This document shows, one piece after another, positions 50,353 through 58,615 of a DNA stretch of 64,000 nt. Under the pieces are notes generated by a model. The model was not told where the DNA came from and did not search any database. It was given only the letters and a program-made list of their open reading frames with translations. Every line of letters starts with the position of its first letter. The stretch's first letter is position 1. The DNA is taken from contig NZ_CABHOL010000024.1 in NCBI RefSeq assembly GCF_902168135.1, forward strand, positions 124,001 to 188,000, read 5' to 3'. This DNA is from an uncultured Fluviicola sp. (GTDB taxonomy: Bacteria; Bacteroidota; Bacteroidia; Flavobacteriales_D; Crocinitomicaceae). Made by a program: the position numbers and the translations under genes.

Positions 50353-52266
50353 ATGATTAAGAATAGTATATATTGCCTCTTTTTTTTGTTTGTTATTGTC
50401 CAAACTTTCAATTCTTTTAGTCAGGAAGAGGCGCGATTCAAGATTATAGAAAACAATAAATTCGGTTATATTGACCAAACAGGAAAGGTTATCATTCCTC
50501 CGGTTTTTCTTAATGCTGGAGAATTTTCCGATGGACTTGCAGCTGTACGGGTGAATGGGAGGTATGGATATATTGATATTCAGGGGAAGTTCATAATTCC
50601 GGCAGCATTTGACTATGCAGATGCATTTAATTTCGGTTTCGCAAGTGTTTATATCAATGGGAATGTAAAGCTGATAGACAAGAAAGGGAAAGAGGTCATA
50701 AATAATAGGCATTACAGAAATATCAGGTTGATTAGCTCGAATAAAGCAATTGTAAATGATAAAAAGGATTTTGTCAAATTAATTGATATTCATTCCCAAA
50801 AACTATTATCTCCGTATTCTTTAGAACGAGTTTTTGATTTTACCGATGGAGTCGCTATTGTATCCCGATTGAAGAGAGACAAAAAAGAAAGTTACGATTA
50901 CGAGGTTGGATTGATGGATACAAATGGACGTATGGTAGTTGATTTTGGTAGATACATCCAGATCAAAACTTTTGCAAATGGATTTGCTCTTGTTAAATCC
51001 GGATATGAAAAAGATGACTTTGAAGGATATATTGATACGAAAGGGAGGTTGATTTTTAAAAGGCAATTAGAAGACCAGAGTTATTTGTACAAAGATCTCA
51101 ATAGTGGGATGACAATTATCAACTTTAAGAACTATTGGGATCCAGTAAAAAAAGAATATACAGCTTTCCAAAAACAGTATACAGCTTATATCAATCTGAA
51201 GGGTGAAATTCTATTGAATGATACACTAAATTGGCACTTAGAGGAATTCTCAGATGGAAGAGTATTCATTAAGGAAAAGGAGCGATACCATCTCTATGAT
51301 ACGCAACTGAAAAGGATCGGGAATGAATCCTATGGCTTTGTTAAAGGAACATTCCATAATGGAATTGCACGAGTGATGAAAAAAGGGCTCTGGGGAATCA
51401 TTGATACAAATGGAAGATACTTGTTCGAGCCAAAATTTGATGAAATCGTTCAAATTGATTATCAAGCTAAACTACTGATTTATGAAAGTTCGGATTCGTT
51501 AGATCAGTCTATTTATGGCATTGCCAATTTAAAAGGAGAACTAATTGGACTCCCGATTATTCAGGATTTTGACTCGAGACTTTTTCAAAATGATTTACTC
51601 AGAGTGTTGATTAATGATCGTTTAAGTTACCTCAACAAAGAAGGTGTGGTTGTTTGGGAAGAAAGTGATCTGTCTGTAACTGAACTTCCTTCATTTGATA
51701 CGGAATATATGATAAGTGGTTACTTTACAGCGATTTCAGATGGAGATGAAGCAGATTTGGGAGGTTTTGGGAAATCCAGGAATTCGGCTAAACAAATTAC
51801 GGATAGTTTTCCTTTCGAAACGAATAAATTAAGTGTTTGGGTAAATGAAATAGCCGATACATCTTTTTCAGAATATAAAGGGTTTCGGGTTTATGTTGCG
51901 AATAAGACCGCAGATACGATTCGTTTTGGTGCGCAGGATAGCCGCCTATATATGAATGTGCAGGCTAAAAATAAGCATGGAAAATGGGCGGACATTGAGC
52001 ATTTGCCAAGTAGTTGGTGCGGAAATAGTTATCATAGATTAAAATTAATGCCCAATGAATACTGGCCTTTTGTAACCCCTGCTTATGAGGGAGAATACAA
52101 GACTAAGCTCAGGATCAAGCTGGAATATTCTGATAAAGGTAAAAATGGAAAAGAAGAACTTCAGATTATTTACAGTAATGAATACGATGGCAGTGTAAAT
52201 CCCGGACAATTTTGGAACAAAGACCACCATATCCCAGCTGGAATTATGGATCCATATTCTTATTGA
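50353..52266 (+). CDS. WG-repeat protein with signal peptide
   Basis: The 637-residue protein has a signal peptide (SIYCLFFLFVIVQTFNSFSQ). The first 430 residues hold WG-type repeats, with the 'G-x-I-D-x-x-G-K-x-I-I-P-P-x-F' pattern (FGYIDQTGKVIIPPVF, YGYIDIQGKFIIPAAFDYA, WGIIDTNGRYLFEPKFDEI). They probably form a beta-propeller or solenoid. The last 200 residues form a separate beta domain with VWVNEIADTSFSEYKGFRVY. WG-repeat proteins are common in Bacteroidota without a defined biochemical role. It probably acts in the periplasm or at the cell surface. Confidence 0.82.
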   Translation: MIKNSIYCLFFLFVIVQTFNSFSQEEARFKIIENNKFGYIDQTGKVIIPPVFLNAGEFSDGLAAVRVNGRYGYIDIQGKFIIPAAFDYADAFNFGFASVYINGNVKLIDKKGKEVINNRHYRNIRLISSNKAIVNDKKDFVKLIDIHSQKLLSPYSLERVFDFTDGVAIVSRLKRDKKESYDYEVGLMDTNGRMVVDFGRYIQIKTFANGFALVKSGYEKDDFEGYIDTKGRLIFKRQLEDQSYLYKDLNSGMTIINFKNYWDPVKKEYTAFQKQYTAYINLKGEILLNDTLNWHLEEFSDGRVFIKEKERYHLYDTQLKRIGNESYGFVKGTFHNGIARVMKKGLWGIIDTNGRYLFEPKFDEIVQIDYQAKLLIYESSDSLDQSIYGIANLKGELIGLPIIQDFDSRLFQNDLLRVLINDRLSYLNKEGVVVWEESDLSVTELPSFDTEYMISGYFTAISDGDEADLGGFGKSRNSAKQITDSFPFETNKLSVWVNEIADTSFSEYKGFRVYVANKTADTIRFGAQDSRLYMNVQAKNKHGKWADIEHLPSSWCGNSYHRLKLMPNEYWPFVTPAYEGEYKTKLRIKLEYSDKGKNGKEELQIIYSNEYDGSVNPGQFWNKDHHIPAGIMDPYSY

Positions 52267-52367
52267 TTTCCGGAAGTTTCGGATTGGCCGTCTAATGATT
52301 CGTAATTAGGCATTTGTAATTCGTAATTAGATAGTGTTACTTTTTCAACCCCTTGTATTATAGGAGT

Positions 52368-53489
52368 ATGAAATCGATACTTCCACTTTTGTTACTCTTT
52401 CTTGGGATCGGAAAGACAACTATTGCACAAGTCTATATCAGAGAAAATTTCCGTTTTCGCGATACGCTGAAAGTCGCGAAGTACCGGCCGCTTGAAAACG
52501 GGTACAGTGTTGCCAGGATCCGGATGACTCCCGGCGAGCACACCATCCTGAATCCGGAAGATGTGAAAGCATTGAAAGACCAAACCATTATTCGTGTCGA
52601 TCTGGTCTATTCCGATTATCCTTATGGTAAGGATTTCACGGAGCTGAACCGCCGGCGCATTTTGGAATTGTACATCCTGCTTCCGGAAGCTTTCAACAGC
52701 AGTATTATCGACTGGAATATTGTCAAACAAACCGGTGTGGAGTCACAGCGCGACATGCACACGTATTTCCATGGCTTTGAAATTTATTACCGGAAGATGC
52801 CGACTTACCAGGAAGAGCACAAAATCATCCAGGATATTGTAGAACAAAAAACACCTCCGCAGGATTCTAGCTTGTTGAAAGTTTTCGAGCGCCAGCCGAC
52901 CTGGAAAAATATGCTGGTTGTCACGGACGTCACCGGAAGTATGGCTCCGTACACCTCACAGCTGCTGCTTTGGATCAAAGCCAATCAGAAACTAAAGACT
53001 TTCAAACAGATTGTCTTTTTCAATGACGATGAAGAAAACAGCAATACGCAGACCGGTACATTGGACCCAACCGGGCTTTGGACCATCGAATCATCGAATG
53101 CGGATAAAGTCATTGAACTGGCATACACTGCCATGGAAAAGGGAAATCACATCGAAAATGACTTGGAAGCCGTTTGCTATGCCATTAAAAAATACCCGGA
53201 GAACAAGAACAATGTGGTCCTGATTGCCGATAACTGGGAAGATCCCTGCGACATGAAACTCGTGGAATTTCTCAAACAGCAAAAAGTACCGCTGAAGATT
53301 GTGGTCTGCGGAGTAAAAGACCGCATGAATACTTTGTATCTCGACCTTGCTTATGCTACAGGCGGGAGCGTACACACCATGGAGGAAGACCTCACGAATA
53401 TCGCTCAAATGGGGAACGGGAAAACGTTTAAACTGAATGGAATGAAATTCATGATGAGTGCCGGCAGGTTCATACAAATCGATAATTAG
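52368..53489 (+). CDS. Secreted von Willebrand factor A-like protein
   Basis: The protein has 373 residues from MKSILPLLLLFLGIGKTTIA (signal peptide), with AGGAG four bases before the ATG. Residues about 165-360 form a vWA-like fold: the MIDAS-like motif VVTDVTGSMAPYTSQL, then IENDLEAVCYAIKKYPENKN, and VVLIADNWEDPCDM. The MIDAS has DxTGS in place of DxSGS, which is tolerated in the family. It may mediate metal-dependent protein binding in the periplasm. It forms a pair with the next gene, 62 bases away. Confidence 0.78.
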   Translation: MKSILPLLLLFLGIGKTTIAQVYIRENFRFRDTLKVAKYRPLENGYSVARIRMTPGEHTILNPEDVKALKDQTIIRVDLVYSDYPYGKDFTELNRRRILELYILLPEAFNSSIIDWNIVKQTGVESQRDMHTYFHGFEIYYRKMPTYQEEHKIIQDIVEQKTPPQDSSLLKVFERQPTWKNMLVVTDVTGSMAPYTSQLLLWIKANQKLKTFKQIVFFNDDEENSNTQTGTLDPTGLWTIESSNADKVIELAYTAMEKGNHIENDLEAVCYAIKKYPENKNNVVLIADNWEDPCDMKLVEFLKQQKVPLKIVVCGVKDRMNTLYLDLAYATGGSVHTMEEDLTNIAQMGNGKTFKLNGMKFMMSAGRFIQIDN

Positions 53490-53551
53490 ATCGAAAGGAA
53501 GAGTGATTCGTCATTAGTTTCGTTAAATTTGGCGGAGACAATTCAAATGAT

Positions 53552-54598
53552 ATGAAGAACTATGTGCTTGGTCTTTTATTAGTGGCCGCTTTCAATGTGT
53601 TTTCCCAGGATAAATCTTATGTGGAATATTATAAGCTGGTAAACAAGGCTGAAGAAGAATTTGTACTTAAAATGGATTCGAGCTGTTTTATGTATTACGA
53701 CCGCGCATTTGCTCTTAACAAACCTTTTTTGAAAGATCCTTACATTGCCGCTCAAATTGCGCTTTACCTGAATGATAGTTTGCGTTTCAGAAATTATCTA
53801 GCCATCGCTTTCAAAAACGGAATGCCTTTGAAATCGGTTACTGCAAGCAAATTTATCCAGGAACGGTATTATCCGGAGTTGTACAAAACAGTTGCACGCT
53901 TGTATAAGCAATTCGGCCGACAGCCAAACGTAGATAAAGCATTGTTGGAACAGATCTGCGTCATGTGTTACCAGTCGGATAGTTTGAAGCTGAAAACAGG
54001 CGGGGATAGCCAGCAGTTCCATCAGAATGAGAATAAGACCCGGGAATTTTTGATAGAACTGCTAAACAAAGGTGTTTTCCCCAATGAGCACCTGCTGGGA
54101 ATTAAAACCACCGAAATGTGGACTGAATTTTACAAAAAAACAGGACGAAAAGATCTGTATGCTGATATGCCGATGACTGATACTCAGTATTCCGAAGAAT
54201 GTGAATTGCGTTTGAAATGCCCGATGAATATCGTACTCCACTCACAATGTTTTTTCCAGCAAAATAAACGGGCACTGTTTAAAGCGGTCGAAATGGGATA
54301 CCTGCATCCGAAAGATTACGGGATTTTGGAAGAAAAATCGATCCTGTGGTTCAAGGAAAAATCAACAAATCCTGCCGAAACGTGCCAATTTCCGAAGGAA
54401 ATAGTTTCCTACAATATTTTTGGGTTTGACCCGCAAAGTAAGGTTCAGACCTATGATGTGACGGCTGAAGGTATTCAGCGGGCAGATGCCAACCGCGCAA
54501 AAATTCACATGCAGAAATTCAGTGTCGATAAACGCAAGAAGGAATTGGAAGAAAAATACGGATTCGCTTTCTTTTTTGATTTTGTGGACCGGCCGTAA
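53552..54598 (+). CDS. Secreted protein of unknown function, TPR-like start
   Basis: The 348-residue protein has a signal peptide (MKNYVLGLLLVAAFNVFSQ). Residues about 25-75 resemble one TPR unit (YKLVNKAEEEFVLKMDSSC then FMYYDRAFALNKPFLKD). The rest is helical and contains Cys pairs (EQICVMCYQSD, ECELRLKCPMN). It is not recognised as a known family. A TAAATTTG -7 element (53524-53531) precedes the gene. It may work with the vWA-like protein. Confidence 0.68.
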   Translation: MKNYVLGLLLVAAFNVFSQDKSYVEYYKLVNKAEEEFVLKMDSSCFMYYDRAFALNKPFLKDPYIAAQIALYLNDSLRFRNYLAIAFKNGMPLKSVTASKFIQERYYPELYKTVARLYKQFGRQPNVDKALLEQICVMCYQSDSLKLKTGGDSQQFHQNENKTREFLIELLNKGVFPNEHLLGIKTTEMWTEFYKKTGRKDLYADMPMTDTQYSEECELRLKCPMNIVLHSQCFFQQNKRALFKAVEMGYLHPKDYGILEEKSILWFKEKSTNPAETCQFPKEIVSYNIFGFDPQSKVQTYDVTAEGIQRADANRAKIHMQKFSVDKRKKELEEKYGFAFFFDFVDRP

Positions 54599-54619
54599 CA
54601 AATAGGAAAAGGCAAGCTT

Positions 54620-54937
54620 TGATTGAACTTCCGATGCTTCTGCTTCACTCGTTGATGCTTTTGTAACCACATTTGCATCCTTCTGATTGACTTTCACACG
54701 CTTTTGCACGACGATCACGCGTCTTTGATTGAGCTTCCAATGCTTCTGATTAACGATCACGCGCCTTTGTTTTAGCTTTCGACGCTTTTGTTTTAGCTTC
54801 CCGCGTCTTTGTTTTAGTTTCCGATGCTTCTGATTGACATTCCCACGTCTTTGCACGACGATCCCACGTCTTTGTTTGAACTTCCGCTGCTTCTGATTCA
54901 CGTTCACGCGCCTTTGATCAAGCTTCCGATGCTTTAG
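54620..54937. repeat. 21-bp minisatellite, about 15 degenerate units
   Basis: Blocks such as GCTTCTGATTGACATTCCC, GTCTTTGTTTTAGCTTCC and GCCTTTGATCAAGCTTCC recur every 21 bases. Since 21 is a multiple of three, one leftward frame (54943 down into the previous gene) stays open and reads as heptads (KLKQRRG, KLKQKRR, KLNQRRV). Another leftward frame reads ETKTKTREAKTKASKAK with two stops. Neither has a clear start or family, so it is called a repeat rather than a gene. Confidence 0.75.
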
Positions 54938-54980
54938 TATCAAAAATCAGGAGCTTTATCCGAACAGCTGAAAAACAAAT

Positions 54981-55010
54981 ACCCCCGACCGGTTATTACT
55001 GATCGGGGAT
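54981..55010 (-). terminator. Intrinsic terminator of the leftward sorting-domain gene
   Basis: Read leftward, ATCCCCGATC, a loop, then CCGGTCGGGGGTATTTGTTTTT gives a G/C-rich stem followed by a T-rich tract. It lies just past the stop codon of the gene at 55030-57432. Confidence 0.65.
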
Positions 55011-55029
55011 ACCTGATTATTTGGATGTA

Positions 55030-57432
55030 TTAATCGACTTTGAAACGTCCCATGAGTGGGGCAGAAGCGCCGGTAACCGCTTTTAGGAGATAAATTCCGC
55101 TGCTCAATGCAGGTAGTTGGATTTCGCTTTTTCCATTTGCAGATGAAACTGATTCCGGAAGTATGTTTTTCCCATCCAATGTTTGAATGATATAGCTGTC
55201 TGCGGTAGTGTTTACGGTGAGTTTTTCCCCGGTTTTCAAAGGATTCGGATAGATCTCCAGATTATTCGTACTGAATTCTGATATCCCCAATTGATCAATA
55301 ATCACACAGTTACTGGTATCCGAACAACCATTATGGCTTGCAATTACGGCATACGTTCCGTTTGATACGGGGGTAAATGTAAATCCACCGGTACCGTCAG
55401 CCAGAGTTCCGTCCAAACAATTGATCCATACCAGGCTGGTTGCTGTTGGGGCATCAACTGTAATGGAGGTCACGTTATCAGTTATGGAGTTAATGATCGG
55501 ATCCAGAATAGTTACCACTGTTACCACCGTACTGTCATCTCCGTTGATATCCTGGAATACATCGAAATACGTTCCGTCTGCGGAGTAAGTATTTGTTCCG
55601 ACCGTAATCGAATCTCCGTGGCATAAAATAGCGGTCTGCTGGGTTACATTGCTGGTGAACCCGATAGTGATCGGGCCGTTTGCCGGTAAATTCCCGAAAC
55701 TGGAAAGTTCACCGCTGGCAGCTCCGTTGCACAACCCCGAAGTACCTGAAGCGGCAAAGGCCCATTTTGTTCCGTCCCAAACCGTCAGTGAGATGTCTGC
55801 GCAATCCGTAAGTCCGCTTTGTGAAGCATTGTTCCAGCCCACGGTTACGCCAGGATAGTCAGTGGGATTCGAATTGGTGAAATCCCAGTATTCCAGGGCA
55901 CTAACGCTTTGCATGGGAGCTTCAACAGGTGTCAGAGAGCTGTATGGAGTATTTTTATAACCTACTTTTACGATTGAATTTACGGAAGCAGGAGGAGTAA
56001 TTGTTAACGGACGGTAACGGTCAGGAACCATTCCAACCGGAAAAGTAAACGGATCGTCTCCGGTTTTTTCCACATAACCGTCAATAAAAGTAGAATCCGT
56101 TGATCCGGTCAAAAGATAGATGTTGTCAACTAATTTGACTAATTTCCCGGGGGCGCAGACAATGATTCCGTCATTCAGTTGGAGTTCATTATTGATGGTG
56201 ATGTTTGTGTTTAGAGAGATTCCGTAACCGCCGTCAGCAGGGCCGTTTGCCTGGTTTCTGACCTCAAATCCATGCAACACAAGATTATTCGAAGCATGAT
56301 TGATACTTTGGTTTTTTGTTCCGTTTAGAATTAACCGATTGCTGTTGTGATTGAAAGAACCAAGGATATCCATGTTTCCGCTGATGCGCAATTCAATCGG
56401 GAAAATGTGAACCAGGGATTTTCCGGAAGGAACAGTGACATTTCCAAATTGATAAACAGCAGTTCCGGATCCGTTCGTATTCCCGTTCAGCAGGGTGTTT
56501 CCGGATTGAAACATAGAATTGCTGGTCCCAAATACTACTCCGTCATTGATCCAGTTTGGTGCATTCAGATCTTTCCAGACAGCGCTGTCTGCCAATACAA
56601 TCGAATCTCCAACCAATAGCTGAACACTTGTTCCCGAATTTTCCAATACGGCAGAAGAGCCATTCAATTCCAGGTGCATTCCCATGGTACTGGTCGGATC
56701 ATTCCCGATTGTACCGGTAACTTTTACAGTTCCTCCGTTTGAGCGGAAATAACCTTTTCCGGCACCCGGAGCGGCACCAAGCCAAAGCAATGAGCCATTA
56801 ATATTCAGTATTCCTCCATTCTGTTCAAAAGCAGGGTAGTAAACACCGGCTTCGTTCTCAAAACCAAATTCTGCATTGGTGGTGATCGTTCCGCCATTTT
56901 GTACCAGTTTACTGGAACCTAAAGCGCTTCCGTCTACGAGTGCAATGGTTTCTCCAACGGTTACCGTTCCTGCATGAATGGTTCCTGTTGCCCCCAATTC
57001 AAAAAGCAGGCGTTGTCCGCTGGATAAACTTCCGCCGTTCATTTCCAGGTGTGCATCATCTACGAAAATCAAACGTGCATTGTTCCCGCCTCCGATCAAT
57101 GAAAAAGCCCCGGAATTGGTAATAATTACCTGTGTTCCGCTTCCCATAATTTCCACACGATCTGTGGTATTCAGAGTTGCAGAAATGGTTAATTGTGCAC
57201 CGTTTTGTACGAGCATTTCTGCCGGAGTGAAATTTGAGTTGACATTCACAACAGGCTCTGCCATGGCGCCCGTATAGTTTGCCGGATCAATCACAATATT
57301 GTCACCGTTTGAAGGCGCTGTGGACCAGTTAGAAGGGTTGTTCCAGTCGGAATTGACGGCCCCGGTCCAATTCTGCCCGAATAGGGAACCTGTTGAACAA
57401 TAAAAGCTTAAAATTAAAAGTATTTGTTTCAT
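55030..57432 (-). CDS. Large secreted beta-helix-like protein with T9SS type A sorting domain
   Basis: The 800-residue protein has a signal peptide (MKQILLILSFYCSTGSLFGQ). The opening NWTGAVNSDWNNPSNWSTAP is the same kind of N-terminal motif as in the protein at 28091-30367, and the next 420 residues have repeated 'GGxLxINGSLLWLG' beta-helix-like units. Residues about 590-700 hold immunoglobulin-like modules (CHGDSITVGTNTYSADGTY). The end, opening LEIYPNPLKTGEKLTV, is a type A sorting domain. It is a likely surface-exposed structural or adhesive protein. It is convergent with the unknown gene at 53552 across the minisatellite. Confidence 0.84.
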   Translation of the reverse strand: MKQILLILSFYCSTGSLFGQNWTGAVNSDWNNPSNWSTAPSNGDNIVIDPANYTGAMAEPVVNVNSNFTPAEMLVQNGAQLTISATLNTTDRVEIMGSGTQVIITNSGAFSLIGGGNNARLIFVDDAHLEMNGGSLSSGQRLLFELGATGTIHAGTVTVGETIALVDGSALGSSKLVQNGGTITTNAEFGFENEAGVYYPAFEQNGGILNINGSLLWLGAAPGAGKGYFRSNGGTVKVTGTIGNDPTSTMGMHLELNGSSAVLENSGTSVQLLVGDSIVLADSAVWKDLNAPNWINDGVVFGTSNSMFQSGNTLLNGNTNGSGTAVYQFGNVTVPSGKSLVHIFPIELRISGNMDILGSFNHNSNRLILNGTKNQSINHASNNLVLHGFEVRNQANGPADGGYGISLNTNITINNELQLNDGIIVCAPGKLVKLVDNIYLLTGSTDSTFIDGYVEKTGDDPFTFPVGMVPDRYRPLTITPPASVNSIVKVGYKNTPYSSLTPVEAPMQSVSALEYWDFTNSNPTDYPGVTVGWNNASQSGLTDCADISLTVWDGTKWAFAASGTSGLCNGAASGELSSFGNLPANGPITIGFTSNVTQQTAILCHGDSITVGTNTYSADGTYFDVFQDINGDDSTVVTVVTILDPIINSITDNVTSITVDAPTATSLVWINCLDGTLADGTGGFTFTPVSNGTYAVIASHNGCSDTSNCVIIDQLGISEFSTNNLEIYPNPLKTGEKLTVNTTADSYIIQTLDGKNILPESVSSANGKSEIQLPALSSGIYLLKAVTGASAPLMGRFKVD

Positions 57433-57480
57433 GTTATTTTGTTTATTGAGCGTATTAAAAAGATAAATTTTGAATTCACA

Positions 57481-58605
57481 TTATTCCCCACTGTTCTTTA
57501 ATTTCATTAACAGGGTATAGGCATTTTTAGTCACTATTCCGGAAGCGGGAAGCCGGGATTTGATTTGCGTAAACCCCTCATTTGAAATTCCTGTCTCGAC
57601 AGGGAGCATCTTGTAAATACCTGTTTGTTCTGTTATAAAAAGATACTCCTTATTTTCCCATTTTACAAGTGCATCGGAGGGAACACAGGTAACCGGTGCA
57701 TCATGGAGCTCTATTTCCGCACTGACAAAAGTACCCGGCATCAGATCAGAAGATTTCTCCGCTAGTTTGGCATGTACTTGTGTACTTCTGTCTGCTTCTA
57801 TATTTGGAGAAATTAATTCAACAACTGCCTTGTATTCATTTTCAGGTTTGCTGTTTATTTTAATTTTTACAGATTGCCCGATTGCAATCTCCGGGACATT
57901 GTCCTCAAAAACGGTAAGACTCACACAGACGTCTTCCGGGTTGATTAATTCGAAAAGTACATCAGAAGGAGTCACATATTTTCCCACATGGACATTGACT
58001 TTGGTGACATAACCTGAAATAGGGGAGTGGATGGCCACACTTCGGGAAAGATTCGTTTCGGTTAGCTTTTCCGGGACCAGGCCGATCAATCGTAATTGTT
58101 CTGCCAATGAACGCAGCAGGATCCGCTGATTGGAATAGTCGCTTTGTACCTGCTGAAAGGATTTATCGCTGGTTGCCTTCGTTTCGTTCAGTCCTTTTTG
58201 ACGTTTATAATCGGCTTCCAGGTAGAGCAGTTTGTTTTTTGCTGTCAGGTAATCCTGCTGGATTTGAATGAACTGCTGATCTTCCAAAACGGCTAGGACG
58301 CTTCCTTTCGCTACTTTTTTACCTGGAATCAAATCCGTTTTTTTGAGATATCCTCCCAGCGGAGCACTCACAGAAACGCTATTACCGGGATGCACATCAA
58401 TGACTCCGTTTACCTGCAAAGAGAGATGCATGTTACGGACCGTAGCAGCTCCGATTGTGATATCTGCATTTTTGATTTGTTTTTGGTCCAGGTGAATGAG
58501 CATATTATCGGTCACCGGAGCTGTTTCTTCGTTCGATTCATCCTTATTACTGCTGCACGCCGCAATAAGAAAACCGGTAAATAGAATATAGATAATTGAT
58601 TTCAT
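57481..58605 (-). CDS. CusB/CzcB-type periplasmic adaptor of a metal efflux pump
   Basis: The 374-residue lipoprotein (lipobox LIAACSS, Cys17) links the inner-membrane pump to the outer-membrane factor. Biotinyl-lipoyl-like halves read VSVSAPLGGYLKKTDLIPGK and VAIHSPISGYVTKVNVHVGK around a helical hairpin (about 110-175). The beta-barrel part reads GQSVKIKINSKPENEYKAVV. No N-terminal metal-binding extension is seen. It is 10 bases downstream of the pump gene in the same leftward operon. The metal could be copper, silver, cobalt, zinc or cadmium; the sequence does not decide. Confidence 0.88.
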   Translation of the reverse strand: MKSIIYILFTGFLIAACSSNKDESNEETAPVTDNMLIHLDQKQIKNADITIGAATVRNMHLSLQVNGVIDVHPGNSVSVSAPLGGYLKKTDLIPGKKVAKGSVLAVLEDQQFIQIQQDYLTAKNKLLYLEADYKRQKGLNETKATSDKSFQQVQSDYSNQRILLRSLAEQLRLIGLVPEKLTETNLSRSVAIHSPISGYVTKVNVHVGKYVTPSDVLFELINPEDVCVSLTVFEDNVPEIAIGQSVKIKINSKPENEYKAVVELISPNIEADRSTQVHAKLAEKSSDLMPGTFVSAEIELHDAPVTCVPSDALVKWENKEYLFITEQTGIYKMLPVETGISNEGFTQIKSRLPASGIVTKNAYTLLMKLKNSGE

Positions 58606-58615
58606 GATCTGATTG

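Noticed and set aside
54362-54943. 193-codon leftward frame with KLKQRRG heptads
   Set aside because: It spans the 21-bp minisatellite and runs on antisense into the gene at 53552-54598. The open frame follows from a unit length divisible by three.
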